DNA of 64,000 bases from Devosia enhydra (lineage in GTDB: Bacteria > Pseudomonadota > Alphaproteobacteria > Rhizobiales > Devosiaceae). Both the position numbers and the translations under genes were made by a program. Below the pieces are notes generated by a model. The model saw only the letters and a program-made list of their open reading frames with translations, searched no databases and was not told where the DNA came from. Below, in pieces: positions 35,031-43,560 of the stretch (its first letter is position 1; each line of letters opens with the position of its first letter). Location of the stretch: the NCBI RefSeq assembly GCF_900119845.1, contig NZ_FPKU01000003.1, positions 220,145-284,144 on the forward strand. Reading direction: 5' to 3'.

Positions 35031-35053
35031 GCGGCGCCTATTGCAGGCGCCGC
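35031..35053. terminator. bidirectional hairpin between convergent genes
   Basis: GCGGCGCC (35031-35038) and GGCGCCGC (35046-35053) form eight perfect pairs around a seven-base loop, between the dihydroorotase gene and the convergent small gene, whose stop codon lies in the loop. No T-run is present on either strand, so termination is likely but not proven. Confidence 0.45.
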
Positions 35054-35310
35054 TCGACGCTGTATTCGCCCGACCGGAGCTTGTCCGGCAGGCTTTCGAC
35101 GAGCTTTGCCGCGCTTTCTTCGCCATGCTGGCGCACGAAAGTGGCAAGGGCGGCAAACAGCGCGGCATGGGCCAGGGCATTGGGCGTGATGCCGTCATCC
35201 TCCGCCTCGTTCCAGGCATCGGCGAGCACTTCAAGGGCGAGCTCGCGCTCGGCCTGGTCTGCCTCGGCGACCAAGGAGGGCATCTGGAGCGGGGATCTTG
35301 CAAGTTTCAT
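35038..35310 (-). CDS. conserved hypothetical protein, 90 aa
   Basis: I do not recognise the family by name, though similar small proteins are common in Hyphomicrobiales. It is mostly alpha-helical and acidic, without a signal peptide or membrane segment. Notable stretches are EADQAERELALEVLADAWNE near the N-terminus and FVRQHGEESAAKLVE in the second half. The ATG at 35310 gives a start with MKLARSP. Codon use is like that of the neighbours. It is followed by a strong hairpin. Confidence 0.75.
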   Translation of the reverse strand: MKLARSPLQMPSLVAEADQAERELALEVLADAWNEAEDDGITPNALAHAALFAALATFVRQHGEESAAKLVESLPDKLRSGEYSVERRLQ

Positions 35311-35408
35311 AACCCTACGCGCTAACACGATCGGCGCTGCGTCGCCGCACCAATGTAAGCAAAAGGTTAACGCAGGGGCGAAAACTGAGGCGATCCGCCG
35401 GTTTTAGC

Positions 35409-35783
35409 CTATTCGGCGTAGCGGGTATGAATGTCGCGGGCCGTCTTTTCGGCATCGACCAGAAGCCGACCGAAGGCCTGGAGCGCCGAATCGGTGCAGG
35501 TGCGATAGAGCCGCGAATAGGCCATGTAGCCGGCGTTGAAGGCGCCTGCGAGCCTTTGCCGACGATCATCGTCGGGCTCGTCGCGGGCAATCAGATCCTC
35601 CATTTGCCCGCGCCAGTCGGTCGAAAGATCCGCCCGGCACAGGGGTTGGAGGAAATAGAGGCTGCCCAGGATTTCCGACAGGCGCTCCATCTCGCCCTGA
35701 TAGGGCGGATCGACCGCGAGCGCGGGGTGGGGCCCGGCCATCAGGGCGACAACGATGAGGATTATGCCGAAGCCCTTGCGCAT
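35409..35783 (-). CDS. TIGR02301 family exported protein
   Basis: A 124-aa protein with a signal peptide (about residues 1-23, ending ALA-VDP). The mature part matches the TIGR02301 pattern known only from Rhizobiales and relatives: ERLSEILGSLYFLQPLC, DWRGQMEDLIAR and FNAGYMAYSRLYRTC, with two cysteines likely paired. Function unknown; it should be periplasmic. It sits eight bases downstream of the NUDIX gene on the same strand and is probably co-transcribed with it. Confidence 0.87.
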   Translation of the reverse strand: MRKGFGIILIVVALMAGPHPALAVDPPYQGEMERLSEILGSLYFLQPLCRADLSTDWRGQMEDLIARDEPDDDRRQRLAGAFNAGYMAYSRLYRTCTDSALQAFGRLLVDAEKTARDIHTRYAE

Positions 35784-35791
35784 GGCCTGCT

Positions 35792-36205
35792 CTAGCCCGC
35801 CGAATGCGCCGGTTCAATGGCCGAGAAAGCGAGGTCGAGCACCTCCATCAGCCGCGGCGTGATGGGGCGCGGCGCGATCTCCCGCCGGGTGAGCCAGGCA
35901 TAGTCCGACACTTCGTCGGAAAGGACGATCTCGCCCGAAAAGGTCTCCGTGGCAAAGACCTGCAGGCTGTAGCGCCCGCCCTCCCCCACCGGCATCCGCA
36001 TCACCGGCACGACATCGCGGATATTGACGCCGATCTCTTCGGCCACTTCACGGATGGCGCAGGTCTCGATCGCCTCGCCCGCCTCGCGGCGGCCTCCGGG
36101 CAACGTCCAATCGCCGAGAAAGGGCGAGCGGGCCCGACGGATCAGCAGCACGCGACCCTCGCGCAGCAGGGCAACGCTGGCGGCATTGGGCTCTGGCAGC
36201 GTCAC
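35792..36205 (-). CDS. NUDIX hydrolase
   Basis: A 137-aa enzyme with a complete Nudix box (GRREAGE...REVAEEIGV, residues about 38-60) that binds Mg and cleaves a nucleoside diphosphate linked to another group. The preceding LPGG and the single-domain size match the MutT/ADP-ribose pyrophosphatase type. The exact substrate cannot be read. It starts at the ATG at 36205 and is divergent from the HMCES-like gene. Confidence 0.92.
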   Translation of the reverse strand: MTLPEPNAASVALLREGRVLLIRRARSPFLGDWTLPGGRREAGEAIETCAIREVAEEIGVNIRDVVPVMRMPVGEGGRYSLQVFATETFSGEIVLSDEVSDYAWLTRREIAPRPITPRLMEVLDLAFSAIEPAHSAG

Positions 36206-36268
36206 GATTTGCTCCTTTGGCCATCCGGCCCTATGTGATGGTCTCTATTCGCTGAAAAAGGCAAGCCC

Positions 36269-37012
36269 ATGTGCGGCCGCTATGCCATCACCCTGCCGCC
36301 CGAAATGATGGCGCAACTGTTCCGCCTCGCTTCGGTGCCACCTTATCCGCCGCGCTACAATGTGGCGCCGACCCAGCCCGTGCTGGTGGTTGCCGAACAG
36401 CATGGACGGCGCAGCGCCCAGTTGATGCGCTGGGGCTTCGTGCCAGGCTGGGTGAAAGACCCGCGGGAATTTCCGCTGCTCGTCAACGCCCGGGCCGAGA
36501 CGATGGCGGAAAAGCCGACCTTTCGCGATGCGCTGGCGCATGGGCGCTGCATCATCCCGGCGAGCGGGTACTATGAATGGCATACCGGGCCGGACAAGAC
36601 CAAGCAGCCCTATTACATCACCCGCGCCGATGGGCAGCCGCTGGCGCTTGCCGGCCTTTACGCCACATGGAGCGGGCCGAATGGCGAGGAGATCGACAGC
36701 TGCGCCACGATCACCGTCGCGGCCAATGCCGACCTTTCGGTCATTCACGACCGGATGCCGGCCATTCTCATGGATGATTCCGACATCGCGGCCTGGCTTG
36801 ACGTGCGAACTGTGCGCGCCGCCGAAGCCGCACAACTGGCGCTGCCGCTTGGGCAGGGGATCCTGCGCGCCATCCCGGTATCCCGCCGGGTCAATTCGGC
36901 GCGCGACGACGATCCGGGGCTGATCGCTGAAGTCACCCCGGAAAAGCCGGAAGCACCGGCGCCCAAGCCGCGCAAAAAGGCGGCATCGGGTGGGCAGATG
37001 GACCTGTTCTGA
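36269..37012 (+). CDS. SOS response-associated peptidase, HMCES/YedK family
   Basis: A 247-aa protein that shields abasic sites in single-stranded DNA by a thiazolidine link through the N-terminal Cys2 (MCGRYA). The other active-site residues are present: Asn in RYNVAPTQ, Glu in SGYYEW (about residue 108) and His in VIHDRMPAIL. The family is complete up to about residue 222; a basic, proline-rich tail (PAPKPRKKAASG) follows and ends in QMDLF. That last motif resembles a beta-clamp-binding peptide (QxxLF), which would fit recruitment to replication forks; this is inference. Confidence 0.95.
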   Translation: MCGRYAITLPPEMMAQLFRLASVPPYPPRYNVAPTQPVLVVAEQHGRRSAQLMRWGFVPGWVKDPREFPLLVNARAETMAEKPTFRDALAHGRCIIPASGYYEWHTGPDKTKQPYYITRADGQPLALAGLYATWSGPNGEEIDSCATITVAANADLSVIHDRMPAILMDDSDIAAWLDVRTVRAAEAAQLALPLGQGILRAIPVSRRVNSARDDDPGLIAEVTPEKPEAPAPKPRKKAASGGQMDLF

Positions 37013-37020
37013 AGGCGGGT

Positions 37021-37581
37021 TCAGACGCCGATATCGTAATAGCCCAGCGCGTCTCCTATTGCCTCCTCCTCATAGCCCAAATGGGAGAGCAGCACCTTTT
37101 CGAGCGCGCGGAAGACTTCGACCGCAGCATCGAACCGCTCGCGTCCTGGAGCGTCGGCGAGGGCGATCAGCGCATCGATCAGCCGTTCAAGAAGCTGATG
37201 CACCACCACATGCTCTGCCTCCAGCCGCTCGGCGATGGCCTTCATCACCGGGCTCCTGTCGGCGAGCGCCGGGAACAGCATGCGGTCCTCGATCGAGTGA
37301 TGGCCGTGCACGAACTGGCAATATTGTCCGCAGAGCGTGCCGAAGCGGCGATAGTTCGAGACCATCACCAGGTCGGCGGTTTCCGCCGTAACATCGGCGG
37401 GCGTCGCCTTGCCGGCGGCGGCCCGGCCGATCAGCTGGCCGAGCACGTGCATGTTATCGCGCAGATGATCGTGGATCATCCTGAGATGCTGGCCGGGCTG
37501 GCGCTGCGATGGCGTCAGTCCTTCAAGCACTGGCGGGGCGGGACGGGTGGCGTCGTCGAGAAATGTGATGTCATCAAGCAT
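37021..37581 (-). CDS. hemerythrin HHE cation-binding domain protein
   Basis: A 186-aa four-helix protein. Metal-ligand histidines are seen in RMIHDHLRDNMHVL, FVHGHHSIEDRMLFPAL and AEHVVVHQLLE, the last two being the HHxxED..F pattern of HHE domains. Such proteins bind a di-iron or haem-free metal site and act in oxygen or nitric-oxide sensing or storage. It lies downstream of the FAD-linked dehydrogenase gene on the same strand with a 63-base gap; a functional link is not evident. Confidence 0.88.
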   Translation of the reverse strand: MLDDITFLDDATRPAPPVLEGLTPSQRQPGQHLRMIHDHLRDNMHVLGQLIGRAAAGKATPADVTAETADLVMVSNYRRFGTLCGQYCQFVHGHHSIEDRMLFPALADRSPVMKAIAERLEAEHVVVHQLLERLIDALIALADAPGRERFDAAVEVFRALEKVLLSHLGYEEEAIGDALGYYDIGV

Positions 37582-37644
37582 GGACGGGAGATAGGCCCCC
37601 CGCCCCTGCCGATCAAGAACGCACGCGGAGGTAACCGACCCGGC

Positions 37645-39057
37645 TCAGGCCAGCACCTTGCCCGGATTGAGGATGCGATGCGGATCGAGCGCCTGCTTGA
37701 TCGCCCGCATCATGTCGAGCGCGACGGGGTCCTTCACCTCTTCGAGCACCTTCGTCTTGAGCTGGCCGATGCCGTGTTCGGCCGAAACCGAACCGCCCAG
37801 GCGCAGCACGACCTCATAGACCGCATCATGCACCGCATCGGCGCCGGCCATGAAGGCCTTGGGATCGGCGCCGATCGGCTGGCTGAAGTTGAAGTGGATA
37901 TTACCATCGCCCAGATGGCCGAAGGGGCATGGCCGGATGCCGGGAACGGCGCGCTCGGCCGCCTCCATGCCCTCGGCGATCAGTTGCGGCACATCGGCGA
38001 TATCGACGCAGACATCGTGCTTGATCGAGGCGCCCTCGCGCGATTGTACCTCCGACATCTGCTCGCGCATGGCCCAGAGCTGCTGGCGCTGGGCGAGCGA
38101 ACCGGCGAGCACGGCATCGTCGGTGAGGCCCGCCTCGAAGGCCGGCTCGAGCGCCTCGGCCAGAACGCCCTGCCGGTCGGCCTCGCCATAGGAGAATTCC
38201 AACAGCACATACCAGGGCGACATCGAGGCGGTCGCATCGGAGCTCATCATGCCGTGGCGCAGCAGCATGTCGATGCCAAAGCGCGGCATGAGCTCGAAGG
38301 CGGTGAGCCGCGCGCCCGCCGCGGCCTTCATGCGATAAAAGAGCGCCAGCGCCTGCTCAGGCCCGGCCACGTTCACCACCGCCGTCTCATAGGCGGCCGG
38401 CCTGGGAAAGAGCTTGAGGGTCGCCGCCGTCAGGATGGCGAGGGTGCCTTCCGAACCGATCAGCAGATCCTTGAGATCATAGCCCGTATTGTCCTTGCGC
38501 AGGGTGTTGAGGCCCGCATAGAGCCGGCCATCGGCCGTGACGGCCTCGACCCCGAGGCACAATTCGCGGGCATTGCCATAGGCCAGCACCTGCACGCCCC
38601 CGGCATTGGAGGCGAGCACGCCTCCGATCCGGGCAGAGCCCTGCGAGGCGATCCAGAGCGGGAAGATCGCGCCTTCCGCCTCGGCCGCCTCATGGGCCTT
38701 TTCGAGGATCACCCCGGCTTCGGCCGTCATGTGGCCGGTGGCCGCATCGATGCTGCGGATGCGGTTGAGCCGTTCGAGGCTGACGATCACCTCCTGGCCC
38801 GAAAGCGGCACCTGCCCGCCCACGAGCCCGGTATTGCCGCCCTGGGGAATGAGCGGAATGCGTTTGGCAGCGGCCCATCGCACCAACGCCTGCACCTGTT
38901 CGACCGAACTCGGCAAAGCCACCGCCTGCGCGGCAGTGTGGAAGCGCCGACGCGGCTCGTCGATGAAGCGGGCCATGGCCGCGCCGGGCGGCACGACCGC
39001 CCCTTCACCCAACAGGGTGGCGATCTCGGCGTGAAGCGAAGTGGTGGGCGTCGTCAT
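37645..39057 (-). CDS. FAD-binding oxidoreductase, D-2-hydroxyglutarate/D-lactate dehydrogenase-like
   Basis: A 470-aa VAO-family flavoprotein that oxidises a D-2-hydroxy acid to its 2-oxo acid and passes electrons to ETF or the quinone pool. The PCMH FAD domain (PQGGNTGLVGGQVPL, GVLASNAGGVQVLAYGN, LIGSEGTLAILT) is followed by the C-terminal domain with the metal-binding histidines FGHLGDGNIHFNF and SAEHGIGQLK. The ATG at 39057 has GGGGAGA ahead. A link to the ETF-ubiquinone oxidoreductase encoded at 56772-58436 is plausible. Confidence 0.9.
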   Translation of the reverse strand: MTTPTTSLHAEIATLLGEGAVVPPGAAMARFIDEPRRRFHTAAQAVALPSSVEQVQALVRWAAAKRIPLIPQGGNTGLVGGQVPLSGQEVIVSLERLNRIRSIDAATGHMTAEAGVILEKAHEAAEAEGAIFPLWIASQGSARIGGVLASNAGGVQVLAYGNARELCLGVEAVTADGRLYAGLNTLRKDNTGYDLKDLLIGSEGTLAILTAATLKLFPRPAAYETAVVNVAGPEQALALFYRMKAAAGARLTAFELMPRFGIDMLLRHGMMSSDATASMSPWYVLLEFSYGEADRQGVLAEALEPAFEAGLTDDAVLAGSLAQRQQLWAMREQMSEVQSREGASIKHDVCVDIADVPQLIAEGMEAAERAVPGIRPCPFGHLGDGNIHFNFSQPIGADPKAFMAGADAVHDAVYEVVLRLGGSVSAEHGIGQLKTKVLEEVKDPVALDMMRAIKQALDPHRILNPGKVLA

Positions 39058-39159
39058 GAAATCTCCCCAGGGGCCGTCCATGCCCTGCTTGCCGCTCAAA
39101 GCCGGCTGTGCGACAAGCGGCGCAACGCAAGACATGCAAGACAATAGATGGAGCGGTGG

Positions 39160-39963
39160 ATGTCACAAGGTCTTATGGCCGGCAAGCGGGGCCTGATCAT
39201 GGGTGTCGCCAACAACCGTTCGATCGCCTGGGGCATCGCCAAGGCGCTCGCCGCCCAAGGCGCCGAAATCGCTTTCTCCTACCAGGGCGAAGCGCTCAAG
39301 AAGCGCGTCGAGCCGCTGGCCGCCGAGCTGGGCGTCACGACGCTGGTGGAGTGCGACGTCTCCAACGACGCTGCCATCGACGAGACTTTCCGCACGCTCG
39401 CCGAAAAGTGGGGTACGCTCGATTTCCTCGTGCACGCCATCGGCTTTTCCAACAAGGAAGAGCTGGAGGGCCGCTACATCAATACGAGCGCCGAAAATTT
39501 CGCGCTGACCATGAACGTCTCGGTCTATTCCTTCACGGCGGTCGCCAAGCGCGCCGAAGCGATGATGAGCGAGGGCGGCTCGCTGCTCACCCTCACCTAT
39601 TATGGCGCGGCCAAATATGTGCCCAATTACAATGTGATGGGCGTGGCCAAGGCGGCGCTCGAAGCCTCCGTGCGCTATCTTGCGGTGGACATGGGCGCCA
39701 AGGGCATCCGCGTTAACGCCATTTCCGCCGGCGCCATCAAGACGCTCGCCGCCTCTGGCATTTCGGGCCTGCGCGACATGCTGCACTGGCAGGAGGCCAA
39801 TTCGGCCCTGCGCAAGAATGTCTCGATCGACGATGTCGGCAAGGCCTCGCTCTATCTGCTGTCGGACCTGTCGAGCGGCGTCACCGGCGAAATCCATTAT
39901 GTCGATGCCGGCTTCAACGTCGTCGGCATGAAGCTGATGGACGACAAGCCTGCTGCCGAATAA
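39160..39963 (+). CDS. fabI: enoyl-[acyl-carrier-protein] reductase (NADH), FabI
   Basis: Catalyses the last reduction of fatty-acid elongation (267 aa). The NAD motif GVANNRSIAWGIAKAL, the catalytic Tyr157-x6-Lys164 (NYNVMGVAKAALE) and Tyr147 (TLTYYGA) are present, and AISAGAIKTLAASGI, the flexible substrate-binding loop, follows. It is the target of triclosan in other bacteria. The ATG at 39160 has GGAGCGGTGG ahead. The histidine-phosphatase gene follows after 16 bases. Confidence 0.97.
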   Translation: MSQGLMAGKRGLIMGVANNRSIAWGIAKALAAQGAEIAFSYQGEALKKRVEPLAAELGVTTLVECDVSNDAAIDETFRTLAEKWGTLDFLVHAIGFSNKEELEGRYINTSAENFALTMNVSVYSFTAVAKRAEAMMSEGGSLLTLTYYGAAKYVPNYNVMGVAKAALEASVRYLAVDMGAKGIRVNAISAGAIKTLAASGISGLRDMLHWQEANSALRKNVSIDDVGKASLYLLSDLSSGVTGEIHYVDAGFNVVGMKLMDDKPAAE

Positions 39964-39979
39964 GTTCTGAGACGGACCG

Positions 39980-40594
39980 ATGACCCTCCCCACCTGGCCG
40001 GAAATCTACTTCATCCGCCATGGCGAAACGCCGTGGAATGCCGAACGGCGCTATCAGGGTCGGCGGGACATCCCGCTCAACGACAAGGGTCGCGGGCAGG
40101 CCGTTGCCAATGGCGTCATCCTGAAAGAAGCGCTGGCGGCGCGCGGGCTCGATCCGTCCGCGATGGATTGGCATGCTTCGCCTCTCTCTCGCACGCGAGA
40201 GACGATGGAGCGCATCCGCGAGGCGTTCGACACGCCCCTGCCCCCGGTGAAGTACGACGTGCGGCTGGTGGAAATTTCCTTTGGCGTGCTCGAGGGCCTG
40301 CTCCACGACGAATTGCCCGCCACCATGGCCACCGCGCCCGGCATGCGCGACGAGAGCTATTGGGATTTCCGCCCGGAGAAGGGCGAGAATTATCGGGATG
40401 TGGAAGAGCGGCTCAACGCCTTCGCCGCAACGCTCAACGGGCCATCCGTGGTCGTCGCCCATGGCGGCATTGCCCGCACGCTGCGGGTCTTGATCGAGAA
40501 GGCGCCGATTCTCGATGTCATCAACTGGGGACCGCCCCAGGATGTGGTGATGCATTTTACGCCCGGTCGGATGGAGTTCATCCGCGCCGCTTGA
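39980..40594 (+). CDS. histidine phosphatase family protein (phosphoglycerate mutase-like)
   Basis: A 204-aa phosphatase of the RHG superfamily. The catalytic motif IRHGETPWNAERRYQGR (His14 region), SPLSRTRET and the second histidine in VVAHGGIARTL are present. The substrate may be 3-phosphoglycerate, a sugar phosphate or a nucleotide-loop alpha-ribazole phosphate; the sequence does not decide. It is likely co-transcribed with fabI. The vapBC operator lies just after its stop codon. Confidence 0.92.
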   Translation: MTLPTWPEIYFIRHGETPWNAERRYQGRRDIPLNDKGRGQAVANGVILKEALAARGLDPSAMDWHASPLSRTRETMERIREAFDTPLPPVKYDVRLVEISFGVLEGLLHDELPATMATAPGMRDESYWDFRPEKGENYRDVEERLNAFAATLNGPSVVVAHGGIARTLRVLIEKAPILDVINWGPPQDVVMHFTPGRMEFIRAA

Positions 40595-40609
40595 TGCCCC
40601 ATGCCCAAA

Positions 40610-40632
40610 GGCCTATGTTTCCGGCATAGGCC
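40610..40632. promoter_or_regulatory. perfect palindrome, candidate VapBC autoregulatory operator
   Basis: GGCCTATG and CATAGGCC (eight perfect pairs, seven-base spacer TTTCCGG) lie 16 bases after the preceding stop codon and 10 bases before the vapB start. AbrB-like VapB antitoxins with their toxins bind such inverted repeats to repress their own operon. It could also act as a weak terminator. Confidence 0.6.
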
Positions 40633-40642
40633 AGAGGAGGGC

Positions 40643-40912
40643 ATGATCGTGAATGCCATCAAACCGGTCCGGCGCGACACGCGCACAGCCAGCCTCTTCC
40701 GCAACGGCCGCAATCAGGCCGTCCGTATCCCCGTCGAGTTCGAATTGCCCGGCAAGGAAGTGGAAATCGAAAAAGACGGCGATACCCTCATCATCCGGGC
40801 CAAGCCGGAGACAAAGCGGACGCTGCTGGAAATCCTCGAGCACTACGGTCCCGTCGATTTCCCGGATATCGACGACAGCGATCTCCTGCCTCTCGACGAG
40901 CCCAAGCTGTGA
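40643..40912 (+). CDS. vapB: type II antitoxin, VapB family (AbrB/MazE fold)
   Basis: An 89-aa antitoxin. The N-terminal DNA-binding part is the swapped-hairpin AbrB fold with TASLFRNGRNQAVRIPVEF (residues about 12-30), and ..VEIEKDGDTLIIR follows. The acidic C-terminal tail (FPDIDDSDLLPLDEP) is the likely toxin-neutralising segment. The ATG at 40643 has GAGGAGGG just upstream; an in-frame ATG at 40601 lies before the operator and is rejected. Stop and toxin start overlap. Confidence 0.9.
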   Translation: MIVNAIKPVRRDTRTASLFRNGRNQAVRIPVEFELPGKEVEIEKDGDTLIIRAKPETKRTLLEILEHYGPVDFPDIDDSDLLPLDEPKL

Positions 40913-41313
40913 ACCCCACCGCAATGCTCGACACCAATATCGTGTCAGAGCTTATGCGGCAGGGACCAGGCCGATTATGGCAGCGCGCGGAGCGGTACGG
41001 CATAGCCAATCTTTGCATGAGCATCATCAGCGCCGCCGAACTGCGCTATGGCGCAGAGCTGAAGGCCTCAAAAAGGCTCCATGACGAGATCACGGACATA
41101 CTGACCGTTATCCATTCCATGCCGTTTACCGAGCCGGCAGGGGAACACTACGGCGAAATCCGCGCACTCCTTACACGGAGTGGCACCCCCATCGGCAGCA
41201 ACGACCTGCTGATCGCCGCGCACGCGCTTGCGCTCGATCTCACGCTCATTTCCGACAATGTCCGCGAATTCGCGCGCATCCCCGGCCTCAGGGTCGAGAA
41301 CTGGCTTGATTGA
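40909..41313 (+). CDS. vapC: type II toxin, VapC family PIN-domain ribonuclease
   Basis: A 134-aa PIN ribonuclease. The four acidic metal ligands are Asp8 (MLDTNIVSE), Glu44 (AAELRYG), Asp99 (SNDLLIAAHA) and Asp116 (ISDNVREF), so it should be active; VapC toxins often cut tRNA-fMet or the sarcin-ricin loop. The GTG start at 40909 overlaps the vapB stop (GTGA); an ATG at 40924 would leave out five residues. The unit sits among housekeeping genes with a repeat-like sequence after it (41326-41361), which suggests acquisition. Confidence 0.92.
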   Translation: MNPTAMLDTNIVSELMRQGPGRLWQRAERYGIANLCMSIISAAELRYGAELKASKRLHDEITDILTVIHSMPFTEPAGEHYGEIRALLTRSGTPIGSNDLLIAAHALALDLTLISDNVREFARIPGLRVENWLD

Positions 41314-41325
41314 GCCTGCGTGACG

Positions 41326-41361
41326 AAAAGCGCTTTCCAGCCTTGAGCGGGATGCTCTAAA
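41326..41361. repeat. repeat-like sequence between vapC and aroC
   Basis: AAAAGCGCTTTCCAGCC..TTGAGCGGGATGCTCTAAA. Its reverse complement begins TTTAGAGCATCCCGCTCAA, which resembles the ends of intergenic Rhizobiales repeats beginning TTTAGAGCAT that I recall. It is not the same family as the element at 8535-8582. Assignment by memory only. Confidence 0.35.
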
Positions 41362-41388
41362 CACCCGGTGCAAGACCCGGGGATCGCC

Positions 41389-42516
41389 ATGTCGTTCAAC
41401 AGCTTCGGACACCTCTTCCGCTTCACCAGCTGGGGCGAAAGCCATGGCCCCGGCATAGGCGTCGTCGTCGATGGCTGTCCGCCCGGCCTTGCGATCAGCA
41501 GCGAAATCATCCAGCGCGACCTCGACAGGCGCAAGCCCGGCCAGTCGCGGTATACGACGCAGCGGCGCGAGGACGACCTCGTGCATATCCTTTCGGGCGT
41601 CTTCGAGGACGAGCGCACCAACGGGCTGCGCACGACGGGAACGCCCATCTCCATGCTGATCGAAAACACCGACCAGCGCTCCAAGGATTATTCCGAAATC
41701 CGCGACAAATATCGTCCGGGCCACGCCGACTACACCTATGACCAGAAATACGGCATCCGCGACTATCGCGGCGGCGGTCGCTCCTCGGCGCGCGAAACCG
41801 CGGCGCGCGTGGCGGCCGGTGCTGTCGCCCGGCTCGTCATTCCGGGCGTGACCATCCGCGCCAGCCTCGTGCAGATGGGGCCGCACAAGATCGACTATGC
41901 CAATTTCGACTGGGCCGAAGTCGACAACAATCCGTTCTTTTGCGCCGATCCCAAGGCCGCCGCGCTCTGGGCCGACTATCTCGACGAGATCCGCAAGTCG
42001 GGCAATTCGGTGGGCGCGATCGTCGAAGTGGTCGCTGAAGGCGTGCCGCCGGGCTGGGGCGCGCCGATCTATGGCAAGCTCTCCTCGGACCTTGCCTCGG
42101 CGATGATGTCGATCAATGCCGTCAAGGCGGTCGAGATCGGTGCCGGGCTCGACGCGGCCAGCCTTACGGGCATCGAGAATGCCGACGAGATGCGGGCCGG
42201 CAATTCCGGGCCCTATTTCACCTCGAACAAGGCCGGCGGCATCCTTGGCGGCATATCGAATGGCGACCCGGTCGTGGTGCGCTTTGCCGTCAAGCCGACT
42301 TCATCGATCCTGACCCCGCGCAACACGGTGACGCGCGACAATCACGATACCGAAATCGTCACCAAGGGCCGGCACGACCCGTGCGTCGGCATCCGCGCCG
42401 TGCCCATCGGTGAAGCGATGATGGCCGTGGTGCTGGCCGACCATTTCCTGCGCCATCGCGGGCAGACGGGGCGCGACGCGGGCATCGGCTTTCCGCCCGC
42501 CTCCGAGCATCTTTGA
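41389..42516 (+). CDS. aroC: chorismate synthase
   Basis: Last shikimate-pathway step, EPSP to chorismate, with reduced FMN (375 aa). Signatures: [28 protein letters not shown]-like [33 protein letters not shown] and the final [20 protein letters not shown] at 41389 preferred because the protein then starts exactly as the family ([11 protein letters not shown]). It ends seven bases from the convergent SleB-type gene. Confidence 0.98.
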   Translation: MSFNSFGHLFRFTSWGESHGPGIGVVVDGCPPGLAISSEIIQRDLDRRKPGQSRYTTQRREDDLVHILSGVFEDERTNGLRTTGTPISMLIENTDQRSKDYSEIRDKYRPGHADYTYDQKYGIRDYRGGGRSSARETAARVAAGAVARLVIPGVTIRASLVQMGPHKIDYANFDWAEVDNNPFFCADPKAAALWADYLDEIRKSGNSVGAIVEVVAEGVPPGWGAPIYGKLSSDLASAMMSINAVKAVEIGAGLDAASLTGIENADEMRAGNSGPYFTSNKAGGILGGISNGDPVVVRFAVKPTSSILTPRNTVTRDNHDTEIVTKGRHDPCVGIRAVPIGEAMMAVVLADHFLRHRGQTGRDAGIGFPPASEHL

Positions 42517-42522
42517 GGCTGG

Positions 42523-43560
42523 TCAGCCGAAGCGCCAGCCGCGCTTGAACTGATAAAAGACGTGCAGCCCGATCTGGGTCAGCTTCTGCATGCGCGGGGC
42601 CCAGCGCGGCTTCACATAGGTGGCGTGGTAATGGGTCGCTGCGCCGACCTCGGCGAGATAGAGGTCGCCCTTCACCGTGCCGCGGGCGATTTCTTCCGCC
42701 TGCTTCCAGGATTTCTGGTCGGTGACCTTTTCCGGGATACCGTCGCAGGCAAAGGAGAACTGGCAGGCATTGCGCATGTGCTGGTTCTGGAAGACCACCG
42801 AGCAGATGGTGGAGGGGTAGAGGCTGTGCTTGACGCGGTTGAGCACCACCTGTGCAACCCCGATCTGGCCGCGATAAGCCTCGCCGCGGGCCTCGAAATA
42901 GATGGCGGTGGCGAGGCACCAGAGTTCCTTGTCCGAGACTTCGGTGCCGGCCTTGTCCTTGAGGCCGAATTCCGTGGCCGGGGCCTCGGCGCGCGCATAG
43001 GCGATCTGCTGGGGCGGAGCCACCGGAAGCGGAGCCGTGGAACCGGTGATGCCATCGATGGCATCGAGCGCTTGCGATACGGCGCGCGGGGAAACGGCGG
43101 CTATGGCGACGCGCTCTGCCGTGGCTGCGGGCGTGATCGGCTCGGGCCTGGCCGCCGATCCAGGAAGCGCCGCGACGCGGGTGGTCTCGATCGCCGCAGC
43201 CCTCGCGACGAGGATGCGCTCGCGGATGTCGGAAAAGCTGCTCGCCATTTCCATGACATCGGGCACGTAGCGCGCCCGGTCGGTCTTGGCGAGGCGATTG
43301 GGGCCGCGAAAGCCGCCTGTGTCGAATAGATGGTTGACCGAACCAGTGATGACGGGCGCGGAGCCCAAAAAGTCGATGCTGGCGAGGGCCGAATTCTGCG
43401 CCAGCGCGGGAATGGCGGCTTCCCCATGGGCCGGCCCCTGGGCGGGGAATGTGAGGGCCAGAAGGCCGAGCACTGCGGTAGCGGCGCCGGCAGCGCCATT
43501 GAGCATCATCTGCTCAACGGCCTTGCGGCGGGTCCGCGCGGTCTTCTGCACAAAAGCCAT
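42523..43560 (-). CDS. cell wall hydrolase, SleB family (Hydrolase_2)
   Basis: A 345-aa envelope enzyme. One N-terminal hydrophobic segment (about residues 18-42) serves as signal or anchor, and a long Ala/Pro-rich linker follows. The hydrolase domain has the catalytic Glu in AIYFEARGE (about residue 222), then GVAQVVLNRV, CQFSFACDG and GATHYHATYV. In spores SleB is a lytic transglycosylase; the alphaproteobacterial members act on growing or dividing walls. Upstream lies TTTACCC-N5-TAACCCTAATG (minus strand, 43655-43633), a sequence that recurs upstream of ccrM. Confidence 0.92.
   Translation of the reverse strand: MAFVQKTARTRRKAVEQMMLNGAAGAATAVLGLLALTFPAQGPAHGEAAIPALAQNSALASIDFLGSAPVITGSVNHLFDTGGFRGPNRLAKTDRARYVPDVMEMASSFSDIRERILVARAAAIETTRVAALPGSAARPEPITPAATAERVAIAAVSPRAVSQALDAIDGITGSTAPLPVAPPQQIAYARAEAPATEFGLKDKAGTEVSDKELWCLATAIYFEARGEAYRGQIGVAQVVLNRVKHSLYPSTICSVVFQNQHMRNACQFSFACDGIPEKVTDQKSWKQAEEIARGTVKGDLYLAEVGAATHYHATYVKPRWAPRMQKLTQIGLHVFYQFKRGWRFG

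Noticed and set aside
37081-39147. A 688-codon open frame on the plus strand over the hemerythrin and FAD-oxidoreductase genes
   Set aside because: Antisense to genes with complete motifs; composition is that of a shadow frame.
41550-41555. GTATAC as a third GntR site
   Set aside because: It lies within the aroC coding sequence, far from the catabolic cluster.
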